NCBI RefSeq assembly: GCF_004124325.1
Contig: NZ_QBDT01000001.1
Location: forward strand, 5,704,001-5,768,000
Reading direction: 5' to 3'
Source of the DNA: Streptomyces sp. L2
Lineage (GTDB): Bacteria > Actinomycetota > Actinomycetes > Streptomycetales > Streptomycetaceae
DNA length: 64,000 bases
Of this stretch, positions 60,326 to 64,000 are shown piece after piece; positions within the stretch are counted from its first letter, which is position 1; each line of letters starts with the position of its first letter. The notes under the pieces were generated by a model, which saw nothing but the letters and a program-made list of their open reading frames with translations, was not told the DNA's origin and searched no databases. A program made the translations under genes and the position numbers.

Positions 60326-61672
60326 ATGGCGGCGGTCCTCAGCACAGGGTGGGACAGCGTGCGGCAGCGGGCCGGGCTCAAGGGCCACGCGCCCGCACCG
60401 GCGGAGCGGCTGACCGCACCGACGCGGGCCGAACTGCTCGGGCGGCTGCGCTGGGAAGTCATCCAGGGCCGCTCCCTGTTCCTCACCTACCCGCAGCTGC
60501 TCGACGGCGCCGTCTTCGCCGCGCTGCGGCCCGCCGTACTGCTCGACGAACTGGCGATCGGCGCCGTCGGCGGCGGCGCGGTCCTGCCGATCCGGGTGAA
60601 CGCCAGGAACGCGGACCTGCCCCGGCAGCTGATCGCCATGCTCTCGACCGGTTTCCTCTTCTCCTCCCTCCCCGTGCCCGACGAACAGTGCCTGCGCCTC
60701 CAGCGGGAGCTGGCTGCCCGCGTGAACGGTGAGGCCGCGGCCTCGGAGGACCCGGCCGGCATGGCGGACCGCCTGCTGACGGCGACAGGCGTCCTCGACA
60801 CCCGGTTACGGCAGCGCACCATCGCTCGGTGGGACGAGTGGCTCAAAGCTGCCGAGCACGGCCTGCTGGAGGTCAGCCCCCTGGTACCGGCCGACTACGC
60901 GACGGCGTACGCGCTGCGTCCCCCGCCGCGCCCGGAGGAACTCGCCAGTGACGAGGGCCGGGCCGTGCTCTTCTCCTGGACCGGCGGAGAGTTCGACGTG
61001 AACGGCCTGCCCAGCCGCAGCCGCCTGCACGAGAGCCTCGACCACCTGCTGCGCTCCGGTGACCCGGCGGCGCGGACGGACGCACTGACCCTGCGCGAGT
61101 CCTTCGACGAGGCGTACTACCGGGCCATCGCGGTGAGCGAGGGCTGCATGCTCGGGCTGACCTCACCGCGACGCGGTGTGCGGCGCGGGGAAGCGGCGAC
61201 CCTGGCGGCGATGACACCGGTCGTGACCTATCCGACCCGGTTCGAACTACGGCTCGGCCTGATGAGCGGCGAGCAGTGGCGGCGCTACACGGACGAGGCG
61301 GCCGATGCCCTCGCCCAGTGGTGGAACGAGCAGGACCTCACCGCACTGCAAGAGGTGGGCGACCTGCTCGCCGGCCGGACGAAGGAGCCGCCGGCCGGCG
61401 GTGCGGACGTGCCCGTGACCCGACTCCAGCGGTTCGCGCGAGGCGCGCGCGGCACCACCGCCCAGATGGCCGCGGGCGGCGGGCTCAGCCTGGCGACCAG
61501 CCTGCTCGGCCAGGGGGCGACAGCAACCTTCGCCGCCGGTGCGGGTGGGGCGCTCGCACCGGTCGTCATCGCGGCCGTCACCGCCGGAGTGACCCGCCTG
61601 ACCGACTTCCGGGGCCGCTACGACGTGATAGAGCTGCCCCAGGCGCCGGAGAGGACTCCCGATGGACACTGA
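60326..61672 (+). CDS. Hypothetical protein coupled to NUDIX hydrolase
   Basis: 448 residues, not recognised. Mostly helical; the region RWDEWLKAAEHGLLEVSPLV and a C-terminal Ala/Gly-rich segment (GGGLSLATSLLGQGATATFAAGAGG, about residues 385-425) may insert in a membrane. Ends in PERTPDGH. ATG 60326. Its last 11 bp overlap the NUDIX start, so the pair is co-translated. No enzymatic motif found; it may be a partner or target of the NUDIX protein. Located between glnA2 and glnE, where many Streptomyces have other genes. Confidence 0.8.
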   Translation: MAAVLSTGWDSVRQRAGLKGHAPAPAERLTAPTRAELLGRLRWEVIQGRSLFLTYPQLLDGAVFAALRPAVLLDELAIGAVGGGAVLPIRVNARNADLPRQLIAMLSTGFLFSSLPVPDEQCLRLQRELAARVNGEAAASEDPAGMADRLLTATGVLDTRLRQRTIARWDEWLKAAEHGLLEVSPLVPADYATAYALRPPPRPEELASDEGRAVLFSWTGGEFDVNGLPSRSRLHESLDHLLRSGDPAARTDALTLRESFDEAYYRAIAVSEGCMLGLTSPRRGVRRGEAATLAAMTPVVTYPTRFELRLGLMSGEQWRRYTDEAADALAQWWNEQDLTALQEVGDLLAGRTKEPPAGGADVPVTRLQRFARGARGTTAQMAAGGGLSLATSLLGQGATATFAAGAGGALAPVVIAAVTAGVTRLTDFRGRYDVIELPQAPERTPDGH

Positions 61673-62225
61673 GGCCCCACGCACCCGCACCCGCAAGGCC
61701 TACGCCGATGCCGACGGCGGCCGATGGTGCGAGGTCTACGTCGACACCTACCGCCTGCCGTCCGGCGCCGAGACAGACCGCCACCGCGTCCGCCTCGGCG
61801 GCGGCCGAACAGGAGTCGTGGTGCTGGCCCGCCGGGGCGAGGACATCCTCCTGGTGCGCCAGTGGCGACCGACGATCGGCCGGTGGGCCTGGGAACTCCC
61901 GCGCGGTTTCGGCGAGACCGATCCCGTCTCGGACGCGCTGCGCGAACTCGCCGAAGAGACAGGGCTGACCGGCTCCGCAGCGGCCGCGCCGGCGTACCTG
62001 GACGTCGACTCCGGCATGCTGGAGAGCGAGGTCGCCGTGGTCGAGGTCTCCGTTCCGGATGACCCGCCCCTGCAAGCCCGCCCGGCTGGTGACGGCGAGA
62101 TCGCCGAAGCGCGCTGGTGGAGTCCACAAGACGTAGCACAGGCGATCCGCGCAGGAGAACTACGGGACGCCTTCACGCTGGCCGCACTGGGGGTGGCCGC
62201 TGCGGCCAGAGGCCGACCGGAGTAA
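61662..62225 (+). CDS. NUDIX hydrolase (ADP-ribose pyrophosphatase-like)
   Basis: 187 residues. Nudix box around residues 85-105: PRGFGETDPVSDALREL, AEETGLTG supplies REUxEExGU; compared with the classic GE-x7-RE spacing one extra residue lies between Glu and Arg, though an Asp is available. The upstream RWAWELPRGFG and the substrate-side GDGEIAEARWWS resemble ADP-ribose/NDP-sugar pyrophosphatases. ATG 61662 overlapping the preceding gene. Cleaves NDP-X to NMP and P-X; exact substrate unknown. Confidence 0.88.
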   Translation: MDTEAPRTRTRKAYADADGGRWCEVYVDTYRLPSGAETDRHRVRLGGGRTGVVVLARRGEDILLVRQWRPTIGRWAWELPRGFGETDPVSDALRELAEETGLTGSAAAAPAYLDVDSGMLESEVAVVEVSVPDDPPLQARPAGDGEIAEARWWSPQDVAQAIRAGELRDAFTLAALGVAAAARGRPE

Positions 62226-62274
62226 TGCCGCCCCTTCGGCGTCGCCCCGCACCCGCGTACGGCGGGAAGGGGAC

Positions 62275-62368
62275 GTGCCGGGTGGTGTCCGCCCGCAGCG
62301 GCCGGCGAAAACTCCGTAAGCCTCTAGGCCGACAGCCCGCCGGACCGAGGACGGACACCACCCGGCGC
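62275..62368. other. Long inverted repeat at the NUDIX-glnE gap
   Basis: Arms 62275-62291 and 62352-62368 pair over 17 bp (one G-U), core CCGGGTGGTGTCCG / CGGACACCACCCGG, enclosing a 60-base loop with further GC-rich pairing (CCGGC ... GCCGG). Could be a terminator for the NUDIX unit, a structured leader or small RNA. Confidence 0.7.
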
Positions 62369-62640
62369 GGCCCCGACCCACTCCCGCCCGGCGGGCGCAA
62401 CGCGAACCCCCACGCACCCGAGCAGGCCGCCGCAGGCGTACGCACCCCCGACCCCCGGGGCGCGGCCCCGACCCACTCCCGCCCGGGGGCGCAACGCGAA
62501 CTCCCACGCACCCGAGCAGGCCGCCGCAGGCGTCCACCCCGACCCACTCCCGCCCGGGGGCGCAACGCGAACCCCCACGCACCCGAGCAGGCCGCCGCAG
62601 GCGTACGCACCCCCGACCCCCGCGAGCAGGCATACGAACC
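62364..62640. repeat. Three 70-95 bp tandem repeats upstream of glnE
   Basis: Copies sharing CCCCGACCCACTCCCGCCCG, CGCAACGCGAAC and CCACGCACCCGAGCAGGCCG with CCGCAGGCGT start at about 62364, 62459 and 62537. The 518-bp gap 62226-62743 consists of the preceding inverted repeat, these repeats and a 100-bp tail with the glnE ribosome site; no coding gene seen. Confidence 0.88.
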
Positions 62641-62743
62641 CACGCACCCGCGCAGGCACGCGTACGCGGCGCCCCCGAAGCCACAACCGCCCCCGGCCGT
62701 TAGGCTCTGGCCAGGACCACCTTGATCCGAGGGGAGGCCACGG

Positions 62744-64000
62744 ATGACGCCGGGCCGCAGAAGCAGCACGTTCACCCGCCTCCTGCGCCACGGCTTCACG
62801 GATCCCTCAACGGCCGAACGCCAACTGGACAGCCCGGAGCTCTCCCCGGTCCGCAACGACCCGGTCCTCCTGGAGGCCCTGGGCGCCACGGCCGACCCCG
62901 ACCTGGCCCTGCACAGCCTCGTGCGCCTCCTGGAGGCCCAGCCCACGCCCCCGGACCGCCACGAGCTCCTCGACACTCTGATAGCGGCCAAACCCCTCAG
63001 AGACCGCCTCCTGGGCGTCCTCGGCGCCTCCGCCGCCCTCGCGGACCACCTCACCCGCCACCCCGCCGACTGGCAGGCCCTCGTCACCTACGAGCCCCAG
63101 GACCTCCATCCCGGCCTCCAGGAGTTCGAACACGGCCTGCGAGAGGCCACCGACCCCGTCACCCTCCGCATCGCCTACCGCCGCTGCCTCCTCTCCATCG
63201 CGGCGAGAGACGTCTGCGGCACCACGAACGTCGCGGACACGGCCGCGGAACTGGCAGACCTGGCAACAGCCACCCTCCGCACGGCCCTGGCCATAGCCAA
63301 GACCGAGTCCCCCGACGACGCGAAAGCCTGCCGCCTCGCGGTCATCGCGATGGGCAAATGCGGCGGCCACGAACTGAACTACGTCTCGGACGTGGACGTG
63401 ATCTTCGTGGCCGAAGCGACAGAGCACACCCCCGAACCCCAGGCCCTCCGGGCCGCCACCGCCCTCGCCTCGCACATGATGCGCATCTGCTCGGAGACGA
63501 CCGTCGAGGGCAGCATCTGGCCCGTGGACGCCAACCTCCGCCCCGAGGGCCGCAACGGCCCCCTCGTCCGCACCCTCAGCAGCCACCTCGCCTACTACCA
63601 ACGCTGGGCGAAGACCTGGGAGTTCCAGGCCCTGCTCAAGGCCCGCCCGGTGGCCGGCGACCAGGACCTCGGCCAGGCGTACATCGACGCCCTGCAACCC
63701 CTGGTCTGGCAGGCCGCGGAACGCGACAACTTCGTGGTGGACGTCCAGAAGATGCGCCGCCGAGTGGTGGAGAACATCCCCGCGGCCGAGGTGGAACGCG
63801 AGCTCAAACTGGGCCCGGGCGGACTGCGGGACGTCGAATTCGCGGTCCAGCTGCTCCAGTTGGTGCACGGCCGCACCGACCCGGCCCTCCGCAGCGGCAC
63901 CACCCTCGACGCCCTCCAGGCCCTCGCGGCGGGCGGCTACGTCGGCCGCGAGGACGCCGCCCGCCTCGACGAGGCGTACCGCTTCCTGCGCTCCCTCGAA
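62744..64000 (+). CDS. glnE: Glutamine synthetase adenylyltransferase, 5' part
   Basis: First 419 residues; the frame runs off the window. MTPGRRSSTFTRLLRHGF begins the protein; the N-terminal deadenylylating nucleotidyltransferase domain shows MGKCGGHELNYVSDVDVIF (G-x-E-L-N-x-x-S-D-x-D) and DANLRPEGRNGPLVRTLSS, then the GlnE linker region DVQKMRRRVVENI and LGPGGLRDVEF. GlnE attaches and removes AMP on GS-I beta according to glutamine/P-II signals. ATG 62744 after GGGGAGG. Upstream repeats separate it from NUDIX. Confidence 0.96.
   Translation, partial: MTPGRRSSTFTRLLRHGFTDPSTAERQLDSPELSPVRNDPVLLEALGATADPDLALHSLVRLLEAQPTPPDRHELLDTLIAAKPLRDRLLGVLGASAALADHLTRHPADWQALVTYEPQDLHPGLQEFEHGLREATDPVTLRIAYRRCLLSIAARDVCGTTNVADTAAELADLATATLRTALAIAKTESPDDAKACRLAVIAMGKCGGHELNYVSDVDVIFVAEATEHTPEPQALRAATALASHMMRICSETTVEGSIWPVDANLRPEGRNGPLVRTLSSHLAYYQRWAKTWEFQALLKARPVAGDQDLGQAYIDALQPLVWQAAERDNFVVDVQKMRRRVVENIPAAEVERELKLGPGGLRDVEFAVQLLQLVHGRTDPALRSGTTLDALQALAAGGYVGREDAARLDEAYRFLRSLE

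Overview
The window is chromosomal DNA from an actinomycete, almost certainly a Streptomyces. Evidence: very high GC, strong G/C at third codon positions, GTG and even CTG starts, an actinobacterial RNase P RNA, whiJ-type regulator cassettes, SARP/NB-ARC regulators, an F420 reductase, twin-arginine and lipoprotein signals, and a gene order (Nif3 / zinc-ribbon / RNase H-phosphatase at one end, GlnA2 and GlnE at the other) that I recall from the conserved core arm of Streptomyces chromosomes. No rRNA or tRNA gene and no CRISPR array was seen.

Layout. 0-6.2 kb: housekeeping and nucleic-acid genes (Nif3, zinc-ribbon coiled-coil protein, RNase H/phosphatase fusion, KDPG aldolase, YaaA, and an RNB ribonuclease with an unusual in-frame insertion at its active site). 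6.2-10.5 kb: a flavin monooxygenase divergent from a TetR regulator, then an AraC regulator with an EamA exporter whose 3' end overlaps rnpB. 10.5-14.1 kb: rnpB, a whiJ-type cassette (ATPase / HTH-DUF5753 / DUF397) with two abutting palindromes in its divergent promoter, MazG, DoxX and an NTF2-fold protein. 14.2-22.6 kb: D-Ala-D-Ala carboxypeptidase, SDR, Gfo/Idh oxidoreductase, Bcr/CflA exporter coupled to a serine hydrolase, an Rsm22-type methyltransferase-like protein and a primase/polymerase-like protein. 22.6-27.2 kb: the elemental-iron operon efeOBU behind two tandem iron boxes, followed by a lipoprotein. 27.3-29.3 kb: an unknown protein coupled to a PhzF-like protein and a DUF3592 membrane protein.

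29.6-32.1 kb is the one clearly accessory patch: a secreted DNRLRE-type protein cut off at its 3' side, a decayed tyrosine-recombinase C-terminus with its terminator, a small ORF and a perfect 25-bp inverted repeat. 32.2-43.0 kb: methionine aminopeptidase, exporters, a protein interrupted by a long Gly-Pro-Ser repeat, F420 reductase, an M50 protease, a large SARP/NB-ARC regulator convergent with a DrrAB-type ABC exporter whose promoter carries helically phased TGTCGG repeats. 43.1-49.2 kb: panB, a 14-TM exporter with its TetR regulator, an EEP-fold membrane protein and another MFS exporter.

49.2-51.1 kb holds a second whiJ-type cassette. 51.1-53.1 kb: a secreted lectin-like protein and a regulator that looks like an NB-ARC regulator that has lost its NB-ARC module. 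53.2-58.7 kb: a probable nitric-oxide regulon, in which an NsrR with all four cluster ligands and a flavohemoprotein carry matching 23-bp sites; between them lie a DUF3105/DUF305 pair and a sedolisin protease. 58.9-64 kb: GlnA2-type glutamine-synthetase homologue, an unknown protein coupled to a NUDIX hydrolase, a repeat-rich non-coding block, and the 5' part of glnE, which runs off the window.

The parts most worth following are the two whiJ cassettes with their palindromes, the NsrR/Hmp pair, the RNB insertion, the NB-ARC-less regulator, the decayed integrative element and the structured repeat block in front of glnE. All functional assignments come from reading the sequence and remembered family knowledge; no database search was made.
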